64,000 nt of DNA from Lapidilactobacillus dextrinicus DSM 20335 (GTDB lineage: Bacteria > Bacillota > Bacilli > Lactobacillales > Lactobacillaceae): contig NZ_AYYK01000004.1 of NCBI RefSeq assembly GCF_001436095.1, positions 124,001 to 188,000 of the forward strand, given 5' to 3'. The notes below the pieces were generated by a model, which saw nothing but the letters and a program-made list of their open reading frames with translations, was not told where the DNA came from and made no database searches. Below are positions 18,632-28,183 of the stretch, in pieces (the stretch's first letter is position 1; every line of letters starts with the position of its first letter). Made by a program: the position numbers and the translations under genes.

Positions 18632-19097
18632 GGTCTTCCTCCTCATCGCGATCAAAGAAGATCACAAAAATAAATAGCAATGCAACACCAATCGTTAAAG
18701 CAAGATCAGCAATGTTGAAAATTGGAAAGTTAATAAAATCTAATTGGAACATATCCACAACAAAGCCTTGACGGGCTCGGTCGATAAAATTACCAATCGT
18801 ACCTGCCAACATGAAAACTAAGCCAGTGTAATACATTAAACTAGCTTTTTGGCGCCAAGCTTTAATTAATAACGGCAGAATAATGGCGACGGCAATAGCC
18901 GTTACTAAATAAAAGAACCAAGTTTGACCTTCAAAGCTACTCCAAGCAGCGCCCGTGTTATGGACCTTGGTGAAAGACAATAAACCAGGAATAATCGTTT
19001 GAGCTTCACCAAAACTAATATTAGCCGTGATCCAATTCTTCAATAGTTGATCAGCACCGACAATTGCAGCACCGATAATAAGTGTGAGTGTGTACAT
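18624..19097 (-). CDS. lspA: Lipoprotein signal peptidase (SPase II)
   Basis: 157 residues, four membrane spans. Cleaves the signal peptide of diacylglyceryl-modified prolipoproteins. Conserved blocks are present: DQLLKNWITANI near the N-terminus, FTKVHNTGAAWSSF, GTIGNFIDRARQGFVVDMF with the first catalytic Asp, and FNIADLALTIG with the second. First gene of the lspA-rluD pair, as in many Firmicutes. Confidence 0.95.
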   Translation of the reverse strand: MYTLTLIIGAAIVGADQLLKNWITANISFGEAQTIIPGLLSFTKVHNTGAAWSSFEGQTWFFYLVTAIAVAIILPLLIKAWRQKASLMYYTGLVFMLAGTIGNFIDRARQGFVVDMFQLDFINFPIFNIADLALTIGVALLFIFVIFFDRDEEEDHA

Positions 19098-19122
19098 GAA
19101 TGAACCTCTATTTAAGTTTTAA

Positions 19123-20790
19123 CTAGAATAAGCCGCTGATTTTGCCATCAGCGTCAATATCAATTTTTTCGGCAGCGGGGTGTTTAGGCAAGCCTGGCAT
19201 GGTTAAGACGCTACCGGCCATTGCCACGATAAAACCTGCCCCTAACTTAGGAATAAGTTCGCGAATGGTTAAAGTAAAACCAGTTGGTGCACCTAAAAGC
19301 TTAGGTTGGTCAGAAAATGAGTATTGTGTCTTTGCAATACAAATAGGCAAATTATTCCAGCCATGTTTATTAATTTGGCGTAATTGTTGTTTAGCCTGAC
19401 TTGTTAGTTCGATATCAGCAGCGCCATAAATCTTTTGGGCAATGGTTCGAATCTTAATAGTAACAGTCTCGTCATCTGCGTATAAGCGTTCATAATCAGG
19501 TGTTTCATCTTCAGCTGCTGCCATGACAAGGTCAGCTAGCGCTAGACCACCGCGGCCGCCTTTTTCATGAACATCGGTAATGGCACTTGCTAAGCCTTCT
19601 TGACTGATTAAATCCTGTAAAACAGCTAATTCTTGGTCCGTATCACTAGCAAAATGATTAATGCTGACGACTACTGGAATACCATAACGTTGCATGTTTT
19701 GGAGATGGCGATGTAAGTTCTCGTAACCATGTTCAAGCGCACTGACACTTTCATCTTTTAAATCTGCTAATGCTTGACCACCATTATATTTTAAAGCGCG
19801 AATTGTGGCGACAACAACAATAACATCTGGTGCCTTTGAGAGCTTGGGTGTGACGATATCAAGGAACTTCTCAGCACCTAAATCAGCTCCAAAGCCAGCT
19901 TCAGTAATGGCATAATCACCAGCGTGAATAGCAGCTTCGGTGGCGAGAATGCTGTTGCATCCGTGGGCAATATTAGCAAAAGGACCACCGTGAATGATCG
20001 CTGGTGTATGTTCCAGTGTTTGGACTAAGTTGGGCTTAATTGCGTCTTTTAATAAGACAGTTAAAGCACCTTCAACTTTTAAGTCTTTAACGTAGATCGG
20101 TTCACGATCGTAGGTGTAACCGATCAAGATTTCAGAGATTCGTTTTTTGAGATCCGTTAAACTAGTCGCTAAACATAAGACCGCCATCATTTCGCTCGCA
20201 ACGGTAATATCAAAACCATCTGAACGCATTTCACCATTAGCAGGTTTACCTAAGCCAATGACAATCTCGCGTAGTGCACGATCGTTAATATCTAAAGCGC
20301 GCTTCCAAATAATCCGTTTAGGATCAATATTCAAGGCATTACCTTGATGAATGTGATTGTCAATTAAGGCAGCCAGTGTGTTCACGGTTGCTGTTAAAGC
20401 ATGCATATCGCCCGTGAAATGAAGATTAATATCGGCCATTGGGACAACTTGGGCGTAACCACCACCAGTAGCGCCGCCCTTCATCCCCATGACGGGACCT
20501 AATGATGGTTCGCGCAAGGCAATCACAGCCCTTTGTTGGCGTTGACGTAAAGCATCAGCTAAACCAACTAAAACGGTTGACTTACCTTCACCGGCTGGTG
20601 TGGGATTAATTGAGGTGACAAGCACCAATTTACCAGCGGGATTTTGATTGAGCTTGGCTAAAGCTTCAAGGGGTAATTTAGCTTTATCGTGACCATAGGG
20701 TTCAATTTCAGCGGCAGTTAAACCGATTTTAGTAGCGATTTTCTCAATAGGTTCTAAGACGTTTTTTTGCGCAATTTCGATATCTTCCAT
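19123..20790 (-). CDS. fhs: Formate-tetrahydrofolate ligase
   Basis: 555 residues, the standard length. ATP-dependent formation of 10-formyl-THF from formate, feeding purine and fMet synthesis. The P-loop-like [57 protein letters not shown] (shown in part), [13 protein letters not shown] and [14 protein letters not shown] motifs are intact. It starts one base after the stop of the upstream EbsA-like gene, so the two are probably cotranscribed. Confidence 0.95.
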   Translation of the reverse strand: MEDIEIAQKNVLEPIEKIATKIGLTAAEIEPYGHDKAKLPLEALAKLNQNPAGKLVLVTSINPTPAGEGKSTVLVGLADALRQRQQRAVIALREPSLGPVMGMKGGATGGGYAQVVPMADINLHFTGDMHALTATVNTLAALIDNHIHQGNALNIDPKRIIWKRALDINDRALREIVIGLGKPANGEMRSDGFDITVASEMMAVLCLATSLTDLKKRISEILIGYTYDREPIYVKDLKVEGALTVLLKDAIKPNLVQTLEHTPAIIHGGPFANIAHGCNSILATEAAIHAGDYAITEAGFGADLGAEKFLDIVTPKLSKAPDVIVVVATIRALKYNGGQALADLKDESVSALEHGYENLHRHLQNMQRYGIPVVVSINHFASDTDQELAVLQDLISQEGLASAITDVHEKGGRGGLALADLVMAAAEDETPDYERLYADDETVTIKIRTIAQKIYGAADIELTSQAKQQLRQINKHGWNNLPICIAKTQYSFSDQPKLLGAPTGFTLTIRELIPKLGAGFIVAMAGSVLTMPGLPKHPAAEKIDIDADGKISGLF

Positions 20791-20791
20791 G

Positions 20792-21187
20792 TTAGTATTG
20801 CTCCTTCCAAAGCTTCATCAGTGTTACTTGGGTCTTTTTAGTCATTAAAAACCGATAAGAAAATTTATGATGACTCAAGTGAATTTCAACAGTATGTTTG
20901 GTTGCACTTAACTTGTCGATTTGTTGTTTAGTCAGGATTAAGGCTTGGCGACTAAATGGAAAATGCAATTCGAGTTGTCCCGATTTTACCGTGATGAAGC
21001 TATTGAAAAACAAATGAATAGCCAACACGATAAAAATAAGGCCGAATCCAAGACTAAGCCAGTAAATGACACTGGTTTGTTCAAGTTGGACAATAATTCC
21101 CAGTAGCAATAGGCAAGTCACCCACAACCATAAATTAAGTCGATTCAATGTTAATGGCTGACAATAGATTTTTTTATTTTTAGACAT
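20792..21187 (-). CDS. EbsA-family membrane protein
   Basis: 131 residues with two membrane segments (about 20-40 and 43-65) and a C-terminal PH-like soluble part ([28 protein letters not shown]). The layout matches the EbsA family of lactobacilli, named after an enterococcal pore-forming/surface locus; the molecular role is not known. The ATG at 21187 is favoured over the GTG at 21199, since GAGGG lies between them at a suitable distance. It is tightly linked to fhs. Confidence 0.65.
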   Translation of the reverse strand: MSKNKKIYCQPLTLNRLNLWLWVTCLLLLGIIVQLEQTSVIYWLSLGFGLIFIVLAIHLFFNSFITVKSGQLELHFPFSRQALILTKQQIDKLSATKHTVEIHLSHHKFSYRFLMTKKTQVTLMKLWKEQY

Positions 21188-21415
21188 AGCTTCCCTCACC
21201 TGATTATCTTATCATAGACCAGTGCTTAGTTGCGGCAAAAGTCAGTTAATCACCACAAAAATGATGAAGCAATTTGCTGGCAATCAACAATTTTGTTTGT
21301 TGCTAAGATTGTTTTATTTGCCATTTCAGTATAACGAAAAAAATAGTATCATGAAAACAACATCTCATAAACTTAAGGCAAGTTTCAAGATTAAGTATTA
21401 GGAGGTTCAGTGATC

Positions 21416-21814
21416 ATGTTATGGTTAGCAACCGACGCTTCAGTTGACGAACAAAAACAATTAACTGGCATCGGCATTCATCTTTATAATTCCACGAAAA
21501 CAATTAATGAACAACAAGGCCAACCATTACCTTATCAAGATAATCATCATGCTGAATTTCAAGCCGTTCTGCTAGGCGTTCAATTGATTGCTGCTAAATA
21601 TGCGCAGCAAGCAGATGTGGTTGTTTTACAAACAGACAGTCAACTTGTTAAAGACAGCTTAGAAAAGCGCTACGCTAAGCACTATGGCCCAGAAACAGCA
21701 GCAATTTTAGCAGTGACGGATCAGTTTAACTTGTTTTTAGTCAAACTCGTGACGGATCATACTAATCGTGCCGCGCATCAACTTGCCCGCCAAGCGATTT
21801 ATGGCCTGAATTGA
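21416..21814 (+). CDS. RNase HI-like protein
   Basis: 132 residues, about RNase HI length. The acidic sites are in order: ATDAS (Asp), HHAEFQAVLLGVQ (Glu), LQTDSQLVKD (Asp), and a C-terminal DHTNRAAHQLARQA resembling the final VxxHxGxxxNxxAD segment but short. It probably cleaves RNA in RNA-DNA hybrids, with a variant last catalytic position. The ATG at 21416 is 10 bases after AGGAGG; the GTG at 21410 (4 bases) is a less likely start. Monocistronic in appearance. Confidence 0.75.
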   Translation: MLWLATDASVDEQKQLTGIGIHLYNSTKTINEQQGQPLPYQDNHHAEFQAVLLGVQLIAAKYAQQADVVVLQTDSQLVKDSLEKRYAKHYGPETAAILAVTDQFNLFLVKLVTDHTNRAAHQLARQAIYGLN

Positions 21815-21904
21815 CACTGGTAAAGTGATAAGCATCTTATCTGCATTTAAGCCAGAATCTTGTTAAGCTAAATGTGATAGTAAAACATTTATTGGAGGCG
21901 TCTG

Positions 21905-22222
21905 ATGAAAATTGTCTTTCATATCGATGAGTTAGAAAAGTGGCCAGTTGCGCAAGGCAATCTCGTTAACACATTAGTGGTGCCTAATATTGACATGGTC
22001 GTCGTTGTTAACGGTGTGGCCATTACCGGGTATTTACAGCCCGAGGTTCAAAAGTTCATCGCTCAATATCAAAGTCAAATTGCTTTTCACGCTTGTCATA
22101 ATGCGATGCAAGCTCATGATATCACCGCAGATCAATTATCAAAGGGTGTTAAAGTTGTACCGGCGGGGATTATTGACCTCGTTAATTTACAAAATCAGGG
22201 TTATCGCTATATTAAACCATAA
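21905..22222 (+). CDS. DsrE-family protein
   Basis: 105 residues, an alpha/beta single domain with VVVVNGVAITGYL and a central cysteine in FHACHNAMQAH, where DsrE/DsrF relatives carry a sulfur-carrier cysteine. A role in sulfur transfer or redox is inferred only from the family. TGGAGGCG lies 5-6 bases before the ATG. Followed by a long hairpin terminator. Confidence 0.75.
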   Translation: MKIVFHIDELEKWPVAQGNLVNTLVVPNIDMVVVVNGVAITGYLQPEVQKFIAQYQSQIAFHACHNAMQAHDITADQLSKGVKVVPAGIIDLVNLQNQGYRYIKP

Positions 22223-22282
22223 AAATAGCAATCACGAGACTAGTTCAAGCTAACTTGAAGGTCTGCGTGATTGCTATTTTTG
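22221..22282. terminator. Bidirectional terminator
   Basis: AAAATAGCAATCAC / GTGATTGCTATTTT stem (14 bp) with A and T runs, between convergent genes. Confidence 0.85.
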
Positions 22283-22298
22283 TGTTGCGGATAAAGAC

Positions 22299-23687
22299 TT
22301 AGAATTCAGCGTTACCTGGTGTTCTTGGATAAGGAATGACGTCGCGGATGTTGCTCATACCAGTGACGTACATTACTAGGCGTTCAAAACCGATCCCAAA
22401 ACCGGCTTCTTTAGTTTCACCGTATTTGCGTAATTCCAAATACCATTGATACTCTTCTTCGGATAAACCGAAGTCTTTAATCTTTTGTTGAAGTTGTTCA
22501 AAGCGTTCTTCACGTTGACTACCACCAATTAATTCGCCAATTTGGGGAACGAGTAAATCAGCCGCTGCAACAGTTTTGCCATCGTCATTGTTGCGCATAT
22601 AGAAGGCTTTGATTTCCTTAGGATAATCCGTCAAGAAGATTGGTTGGTGATAAACTTCTTCAGTTAAATAACGTTCATGTTCAGCTTGCAAATCTGTACC
22701 CCATTCAACGGGTACTTTGAAGTCGACCGGTGCAGCTTGCAATAATTCAACCGCCTTAGTATAAGGTACGCGAGCAAAATCTTCGTCTAAAGTTAATTGC
22801 AAGCGGTCGATTAATTCAGGATCAACATGTTCGTTTAAGAAAGCTAATTCTGGTTGGGCATGATCGAATAAATAAGCGATCACACCCTTCAATAAACCTT
22901 CTGCCATTGCCATGACGTCAGTTAAATCAGCAAAGGCCATTTCGGGTTCAATCATCCAGAATTCAGATGCGTGACGTGACGTGTGGGAATTTTCTGCACG
23001 GAAAGTTGGACCAAAGGTATAAACGTTACGGAAAGCCAAAGCAAAGGCTTCAACTGGTAATTGGCCACTAACGGTTAAGTTGGTCTTTTCTTTAAAGAAA
23101 TCCTGGCTTTCATCAACTTGACCTTGATCATCTAGTGGTAAATGATTCATGTCTAAAGTTGTGACTTGGAACATTTCACCGGCACCTTCACTATCGCTGC
23201 TAGTAATAATTGGCGTGTTAACGTAAGTGAAGTCATGGTCTTGTAAATACTGGTGAACGGCAAAAGCTGCTAATGAACGAATCTTGAAGACCGCGTAAAA
23301 GGTATTAGTCCGTGGCCGTAAGTGAGCGATTGTCCGTAAGTATTCATAAGAATGCTTTTTCTTTTGTAATGGATAATCATTATCAGAACCACCAACTTGC
23401 GTGATGGCTGTTGCTTGAATTTCAAAAGGCTGTTGGGCCTTTGGTGTTGCGACTAATTCACCAACAACTTGAATTGTGGCACTTAATGGCAACTTCGTTA
23501 ATTCCTCATAGTTGGCCATTTCGCTAGTCATGACGATTTGGGCATTGGCTAAACTAGAGCCATCGTTTAATTCAATAAAGCCGACACGCTTAGAAGAACG
23601 AATCGTACGGACCCAACCAGTTAACTCAACGGTGCCAGTTAATTGGTCAAGGTGTGTGTATAAATCTTTAACTGTTTGTTGTGTCAT
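22299..23687 (-). CDS. asnS: Asparaginyl-tRNA synthetase
   Basis: 462 residues, close to the longer E. coli-type AsnRS. Charges tRNA-Asn. An N-terminal OB-fold anticodon-binding domain ([22 protein letters not shown], shown in part) is followed by class II catalytic motifs: [30 protein letters not shown] (motif 2), [11 protein letters not shown], and [12 protein letters not shown] (motif 3). The ATG at 23687 is chosen: AAGGGG is 9 bases upstream, and the longer frame has no such site. It is controlled by the T-box leader just upstream. Confidence 0.95.
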   Translation of the reverse strand: MTQQTVKDLYTHLDQLTGTVELTGWVRTIRSSKRVGFIELNDGSSLANAQIVMTSEMANYEELTKLPLSATIQVVGELVATPKAQQPFEIQATAITQVGGSDNDYPLQKKKHSYEYLRTIAHLRPRTNTFYAVFKIRSLAAFAVHQYLQDHDFTYVNTPIITSSDSEGAGEMFQVTTLDMNHLPLDDQGQVDESQDFFKEKTNLTVSGQLPVEAFALAFRNVYTFGPTFRAENSHTSRHASEFWMIEPEMAFADLTDVMAMAEGLLKGVIAYLFDHAQPELAFLNEHVDPELIDRLQLTLDEDFARVPYTKAVELLQAAPVDFKVPVEWGTDLQAEHERYLTEEVYHQPIFLTDYPKEIKAFYMRNNDDGKTVAAADLLVPQIGELIGGSQREERFEQLQQKIKDFGLSEEEYQWYLELRKYGETKEAGFGIGFERLVMYVTGMSNIRDVIPYPRTPGNAEF

Positions 23688-23728
23688 TATTATAAACCCC
23701 TTCCTTAAAATCAGTACCAACAGGCAAT

Positions 23729-23995
23729 AAAAAAAGACCCTTCTCCCCCAATTAGGGACGAAAAGTCTTTCCGCGATACCACCCAGATTACTTCAAAATG
23801 AAGTCAACTCAAAAAGTACAAACATACTTTCCAATGATAACGGATTGGTAACGTCTAAACTTACTTTAATAAATTTCAGTTCGAAGCAAAAAGGTGTTAT
23901 TCAACTTAAGTCACCATTAGGTTTACACTATTCCTAATTCACTGAAGATGATTCATTAAGTTTACTGGTCCTTTTTATTGCCGATTGTTGATTTA
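23729..23995 (-). promoter_or_regulatory. T-box riboswitch (tRNA-Asn) upstream of asnS
   Basis: The reverse strand shows the T-box core CTGGGTGGTATCGCGG (around 23772-23788), followed by the terminator AGACTTTTCGTCCC / GGGGGAGAAGGGTCT plus T run (23770-23729). Stem I lies upstream. An AAC triplet at 23898-23896, in the context GAATAACACC, is the likely specifier and matches Asn. Uncharged tRNA-Asn would stabilise the antiterminator. The gap between the leader and degV at 24142 holds the promoter region only. Confidence 0.88.
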
Positions 23996-24141
23996 CCGAA
24001 ATGATAGCATATCTAGATTTGAATGACAATTGTTTTCAGTGAGATTTTTAAGATAACAGTCCCAATTTTTACTAATATTTTTTCTTTTGATCGATCTATG
24101 ATAAAATCTACTTGATTTAAACGTAAAGGGGTTTTTACTCA

Positions 24142-25017
24142 ATGAAAGTTGCGGTTGTTACAGATAGTGCTGCTTACTTAACACCAGAACAAGCAGCAGA
24201 ATACCAAATTCACGTTTTACCAATCCCGATTCTTTGGGGTGATGAAACGTTGCGTGATATGATTGATATTAATTCACAACAATTCTATCAACGGCTACGT
24301 ACCGACAAAGTTTTACCAACAACGTCTCAACCATCGATTGGCGAATTAGAACAAAAAGTCACAGAATTAGTGGCTGATGGTTATGAAGCCGTGATTGTGC
24401 CCGCAATTTCTAGTGGGATTAGTTCTTACTATGATAATTTAATGGCATATGCGGCCCGGGAAAAACGACTTAAAGTTTATCCGTTTGACACACATATCAC
24501 TTGTGCCGGCACTGCTTATGCCGCCCTACTTGCTGGTAAAATGGTATTGGCTGGTAAAGAACCAGAAGCAATCATGCAGGTACTTTATGACTTGCGGGAA
24601 ACAACCAACGTTTTGTTTATGGTCGATGATATCAACCATTTGAAACGGACAGGACGTTTAAGCAATGCTTCAAGCTTTGTCGCTGGTTTGTTGAAAATTA
24701 AACCGATTTTGGCCATGGACGTGGATCATAATGGTCAAGGTCAGATTTCCGCAATTGGCAAAGAACGTCAAACAAAACGCGCTTATGAATGGATTGCTAC
24801 GCATTTCGGCGATGCCATTAAAGATAAGGATTATCCAATTCGTGCGACTGTTTTTGATGCCAATGCACCAGAAGCTAAGCAAGAATGGATTGATGATTTG
24901 TCTAAACGCTACCCTAATGTCACTTTTGAAGGGAGTATTATCGGACCAGTTGTCGGTGTTCATACTGGCGAAGGTGCAATGGCCTTAATTTGGGGTCGTG
25001 ACTGGGATAAAATGTAA
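24142..25017 (+). CDS. DegV family fatty-acid-binding protein (second copy)
   Basis: 291 residues. Same family as the gene at 6899 but clearly diverged: VTDSAAYLTPEQ, LPTTSQPSIGELEQ, AISSGISSYYDNL, LKRTGRLSN, LLKIKPILAMD. The AISSGISSYY block replaces HLASTISGFY, and PFDTHITCAG replaces PYDSGITVRL, suggesting a different lipid preference. An AAAGGGG site is upstream; a terminator follows. Probably a FakB-type carrier for FakA. Confidence 0.9.
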   Translation: MKVAVVTDSAAYLTPEQAAEYQIHVLPIPILWGDETLRDMIDINSQQFYQRLRTDKVLPTTSQPSIGELEQKVTELVADGYEAVIVPAISSGISSYYDNLMAYAAREKRLKVYPFDTHITCAGTAYAALLAGKMVLAGKEPEAIMQVLYDLRETTNVLFMVDDINHLKRTGRLSNASSFVAGLLKIKPILAMDVDHNGQGQISAIGKERQTKRAYEWIATHFGDAIKDKDYPIRATVFDANAPEAKQEWIDDLSKRYPNVTFEGSIIGPVVGVHTGEGAMALIWGRDWDKM

Positions 25018-25026
25018 AAATATATT

Positions 25027-25066
25027 AAAGCATGTTCAAAGTTAATTCATTTGAACATGCTTTTTA
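25027..25066 (+). terminator. Terminator after degV
   Basis: AAAGCATGTTCAAA / TTTGAACATGCTTT stem with a T run. Confidence 0.88.
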
Positions 25067-25184
25067 TTTATTTCTCAATAAGTTGACGAACATCAAGATA
25101 GGCAAGCCGCTTTTGCTGGTGAATATTCTTGCTAAGATGTTATACTGACCATGTGAACAATAATACATTTATGGAGGCTTTCAA

Positions 25185-26213
25185 ATGAACCAAAATAAAG
25201 TTAAAGTTATTCAATATGGCTGTGGTAAGATGTCCAAAGTGATTATGAAATATTTGCGTGATCACGGTGCTGAAATTGTCGGGGCAATCGATGCTAATCC
25301 TGAAGTTGTGGGCTTAGATATTGGTGAATTTGCTGAATTTGGTGCATTAACAGGTGTTAAAATTTCTGATAATGCTGAGGAAGTTTTTGCTAATTGTGAT
25401 GCGGATATTGCCATTGTGACGATTTTTAGTTATATGCCCGAAATGTCTGATTTCTTTGAACTGTGTCTAACAAATGGTGTCAATGTTTTAACAACTTGTG
25501 AAGAAGCAATCTATCCGTGGAACACTTCGCCTATGGTGACGAACAAACTTGATAAACTTGCTAAAGAAAATAATGTCACGATTACCGGCAGTGGCATGCA
25601 AGATATTTATTGGATTAATATGCCAACGCTCATGATGGCTGGCATGAATCAAATTAAAAAAATTAAAGGTGCCGCCAGTTACAACGTAGAAGATTATGGT
25701 TTAGCTTTGGCTGAAGCACACGGCGCTGGGTTTGATCTAGATAAATTTGACCGTGAAATTGCGCAAGCTGAAAGTTTTCCATCTTATATGTGGAATGCTG
25801 GCGAAGCTATCTGTGCCAAAATGGGTTGGACGATTCAGGAAATCTCTCAAAAGAACGTTCCGATTACCTTAGATGAGGCGGTTCATTCAGAGACGCTCGG
25901 TGAAGTTATTCCTGCTGGTAATGCGATTGGCATGTCCGCTGTGACCACAATCAAAACCTATCAAGGTCCCAGCCTAGAACTAGAATGCATTGGCAAAGTT
26001 TATCGTGAAACTGACGGTGATATGTGCGACTGGCAAATTGAAGGCGAACCCGACATGGTCTTTTCATTAGAAAAGCTGGATACAGTTGCTCATACTTGTG
26101 CGACGATTGTTAACAGAATTCCATCCGTTTTAAAAGCACCCGCCGGCTTTGTCACCGCTGAAAAATTGGTGTCAGTCAACTTTCCCACTTATCCATTAAA
26201 CATGTATTTATAG
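25185..26213 (+). CDS. DapB-like NAD(P)-dependent oxidoreductase (diaminopentanoate dehydrogenase-like)
   Basis: 342 residues. An N-terminal Rossmann fold ([17 protein letters not shown], residues 7-23; [15 protein letters not shown]) of the dihydrodipicolinate reductase N-domain type is followed by a long substrate domain ([29 protein letters not shown]). The layout is that of the 2,4-diaminopentanoate dehydrogenase/amine dehydrogenase-like group, longer than true DapB (about 265 residues). The substrate is not known. TGGAGG precedes the ATG. Isolated gene at the edge of an accessory region. Confidence 0.7.
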   Translation: MNQNKVKVIQYGCGKMSKVIMKYLRDHGAEIVGAIDANPEVVGLDIGEFAEFGALTGVKISDNAEEVFANCDADIAIVTIFSYMPEMSDFFELCLTNGVNVLTTCEEAIYPWNTSPMVTNKLDKLAKENNVTITGSGMQDIYWINMPTLMMAGMNQIKKIKGAASYNVEDYGLALAEAHGAGFDLDKFDREIAQAESFPSYMWNAGEAICAKMGWTIQEISQKNVPITLDEAVHSETLGEVIPAGNAIGMSAVTTIKTYQGPSLELECIGKVYRETDGDMCDWQIEGEPDMVFSLEKLDTVAHTCATIVNRIPSVLKAPAGFVTAEKLVSVNFPTYPLNMYL

Positions 26214-26228
26214 TAAAAAAGTTAAAGA

Positions 26229-26255
26229 AAAAAGCTATCCTTTGGATAGCTTTTT
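26229..26255 (+). terminator. Terminator
   Basis: AAAGCTATCC / GGATAGCTTT stem with T5, after the dehydrogenase-like gene. Confidence 0.85.
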
Positions 26256-26314
26256 CATTGATTATTGAAAAGACACTCTTCTAAAACCGTTGTTTTCTCA
26301 TTATCGTTTCATGA

Positions 26315-26627
26315 TTATTCTTGGCGCCAATCGATAAAGTCTTGATCAATATAGTAATAGCGGCAATTTTCATAATAATCAATTTTTTCTTTTCTGAGAA
26401 TTCGATTAATAAAGTAGACAAATCAAGTGTCTCAATTAATCTCACCAACTCTTGGAATTGGCTGACACTGAGATATTGATGCACATTGGTTAAGACCAGA
26501 ATGCTCCTCTCGTTAAGTTCAGAAGCACACTTTAATACTGCCTCTATTATATCATATGGCTGTGTTTTTAAGGTGTTTATAAAAGAGATATTGCACAATT
26601 TAATGATATTTGCCAGCGAAAATTCTG
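26315..26627 (-). pseudogene. csn2: csn2 remnant (type II-A CRISPR-Cas)
   Basis: The reverse strand reads NPEFSLANIIKL, then DIIEAVLKCASELNERSILVLTNVHQYLS (shown in parts) and ETLDLSTLLIEFSE, the C-terminal half of Csn2, the spacer-acquisition ring protein. The N-terminal half is missing. After about SEKKK the frame shifts, and the natural tail YYYIDQDFIDW continues in another frame to a stop at 26315. It follows the cas1 remnant directly, with cas2 absent. Confidence 0.75.
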
Positions 26628-26636
26628 GGTTAACCG

Positions 26637-26955
26637 TTATAGGTCAATTAGACCAAACTTAACATCTGGCGATAAGGCGTTAAAATTCTGTTCCCGGACC
26701 CAAACATCAACAAATGAACAAAACGGTTCCATTAAATCAGAGCCGAGATTAAACTGATTTTCGTTGCTGTGATGATGAATGCCCAGCTGTGTTAAATAGC
26801 CGGCCGCGACGATTTCGCGATTACAAGCTGATAGAATTAAACCCATAGTTCAGTGCAGCATTAATAATGTCCCCATCTCGTCTAGCAAATTGATCGTCAA
26901 AAAGTTGCATAAAATATTTGCGCGCGACAACTGCTTCGCGATTTGATTCATCTAT
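26637..26955 (-). pseudogene. cas1: cas1 remnant (type II CRISPR-Cas)
   Basis: Two frames on the reverse strand together encode the C-terminal third of Cas1: DESNREAVVARKYF and INAALNYGF in one frame, then a frameshift near 26846 into SACNREIVAAGYLTQLGIHH and NQFNLGSDLMEPF. The His and Glu of the integrase site (GIHHH, LMEPF) are visible, but the first two thirds, with the first catalytic Glu, are gone and a stop lies just upstream. No CRISPR repeats are seen nearby. Confidence 0.8.
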
Positions 26956-26977
26956 TTAGACGTTGTCGGTGATACAA

Positions 26978-27024
26978 TGTCATTTTTCCCGTGTACTATG
27001 TCATTATTCTCATACTTTGTCATT
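26978..27024. repeat. Three short TGTCATT direct repeats
   Basis: TGTCATT occurs at 26978, 26999 and 27018 (spacing 21 and 19), two of them as TGTCATTTTT. Such spaced repeats resemble the multiple terminal repeats of IS21-like elements, but no transposase is present. They mark the edge of the cas remnants. Confidence 0.4.
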
Positions 27025-27041
27025 TTTCTTTTTTTGACAAC

Positions 27042-27086
27042 AAAAATAAGGCATCATGCTAGATTTGATTTCTAGTGTGATGCCTT
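27042..27086 (-). terminator. Strong terminator of the two-gene module
   Basis: 16-bp stem AAGGCATCATGCTAGA / TCTAGTGTGATGCCTT (with G-T/A-C near-pairs) followed on the reverse strand by ATTTTT. Confidence 0.85.
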
Positions 27087-27097
27087 GTTTTGATAGA

Positions 27098-28183
27098 TTA
27101 GTTTAATTCAAGAGCCGCAATTGTATCTTGTAAAATGTCCAATTCAAGATCTTTCTTTTTAATTCCAATCGCCTTGATAAATTTCTTGTTGCTTCTAATT
27201 GCCTTCCACAATACCTTTTTATCCGTATCGTCTAACTTGATTCTATACAATAGATTTCCTAATGCTACCATCAGATTCTGAATTTCTTCGGAAGGTTTTT
27301 GTGCCTTGGACGCATCGAAATAGTTATCCAAATCCACATTCGTGAATTTGGGTTGCAGCCCTAATATCGGATTAACTAGCAATTGAGTTGATGAGTTCAT
27401 CAGGTTTACAAAAGAAATTAATTCATATTGTTGTTGCTCTGTCATGTCATCATAGTTAGTACCAAAAATTTTTGCTTCAGCGATTGCTTTAGCCAATAAT
27501 TTAGTTTCATTACTTATTCTAGTAATTCTTTCTTCCAATTCGACAATGGCTAACTTAAAAGAATTCGAATCGCGATTACTGATATTAGTAAAAATCTTTT
27601 CCAATCGTTTTTTGTCAGATAATGCACTGAAAAAGAAAATTCCTGAACCTAGTAATGTAGCTCCTGCAATCACCCACCCGACAGGTCCTGCCAATGCGAG
27701 TAATATTTGACCTCCGGCCATTCCGCCACCACCGGCTGCCAAAGCTCCGCCACCAAGCCAAGCAAGTGCCGCATTTGTTGCAGCTGCTCCTGATAATGTT
27801 GATATCGCTGTCCCCGTAGAGGCTACTCCAAACGTAGTTGCAACACCCATAGCTACCGTTGGTCCTAGTGCTGCAACGGCTATGCCAGCTCCAGCACCTG
27901 CTGCACCAAATCCTCCAGCTTTGACCTCTGCCTCCTTATAGTCAGCTTCAATCTTTTCAACTTGATGTTCCCACTCAAGTCGTACTTTCTTTAATTTAGA
28001 CAGTTGAATCTTGTCTTTAGCCGGAATCCCTCGAATTTCATCAAAGATATTTTGAATTTCAGTTAATTGCTTATGCAGCTCATTAGTCACACCACCTAAC
28101 TCTTCTATTTTCTTATTCGTCTGTTCGGATAGTTTTTTTGCTTTTGTCTGTGCTGTTTCTAGAGCACTCTTTTTCTTGGCCAT
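27098..28183 (-). CDS. Unknown glycine-rich membrane protein with coiled coils (module gene 2)
   Basis: 361 residues, not recognised. Residues 1-85 are charged and predicted coiled coil (KKLSEQTNKKIEELGGVTNE and on). Residues about 89-185 are a long Gly/Ala-rich hydrophobic block (GFGAAGAGAGIAVAALGPT, LAWLGGGALAAGGGGMAGG, LALAGPVGWVIAGATLLGSG) resembling a glycine-zipper hairpin able to insert into membrane. The rest (about 190-361) is charged and helical. It starts inside the stop of the upstream gene (TAATG), so the two are coupled. A membrane-inserting effector is one reading; a structural partner is another. Confidence 0.7.
   Translation of the reverse strand: MAKKKSALETAQTKAKKLSEQTNKKIEELGGVTNELHKQLTEIQNIFDEIRGIPAKDKIQLSKLKKVRLEWEHQVEKIEADYKEAEVKAGGFGAAGAGAGIAVAALGPTVAMGVATTFGVASTGTAISTLSGAAATNAALAWLGGGALAAGGGGMAGGQILLALAGPVGWVIAGATLLGSGIFFFSALSDKKRLEKIFTNISNRDSNSFKLAIVELEERITRISNETKLLAKAIAEAKIFGTNYDDMTEQQQYELISFVNLMNSSTQLLVNPILGLQPKFTNVDLDNYFDASKAQKPSEEIQNLMVALGNLLYRIKLDDTDKKVLWKAIRSNKKFIKAIGIKKKDLELDILQDTIAALELN

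Noticed and set aside
26214-27097. CRISPR array next to the cas remnants
   Set aside because: No repeat of 20-40 bases with regular spacers is visible; only short TGTCATT repeats.
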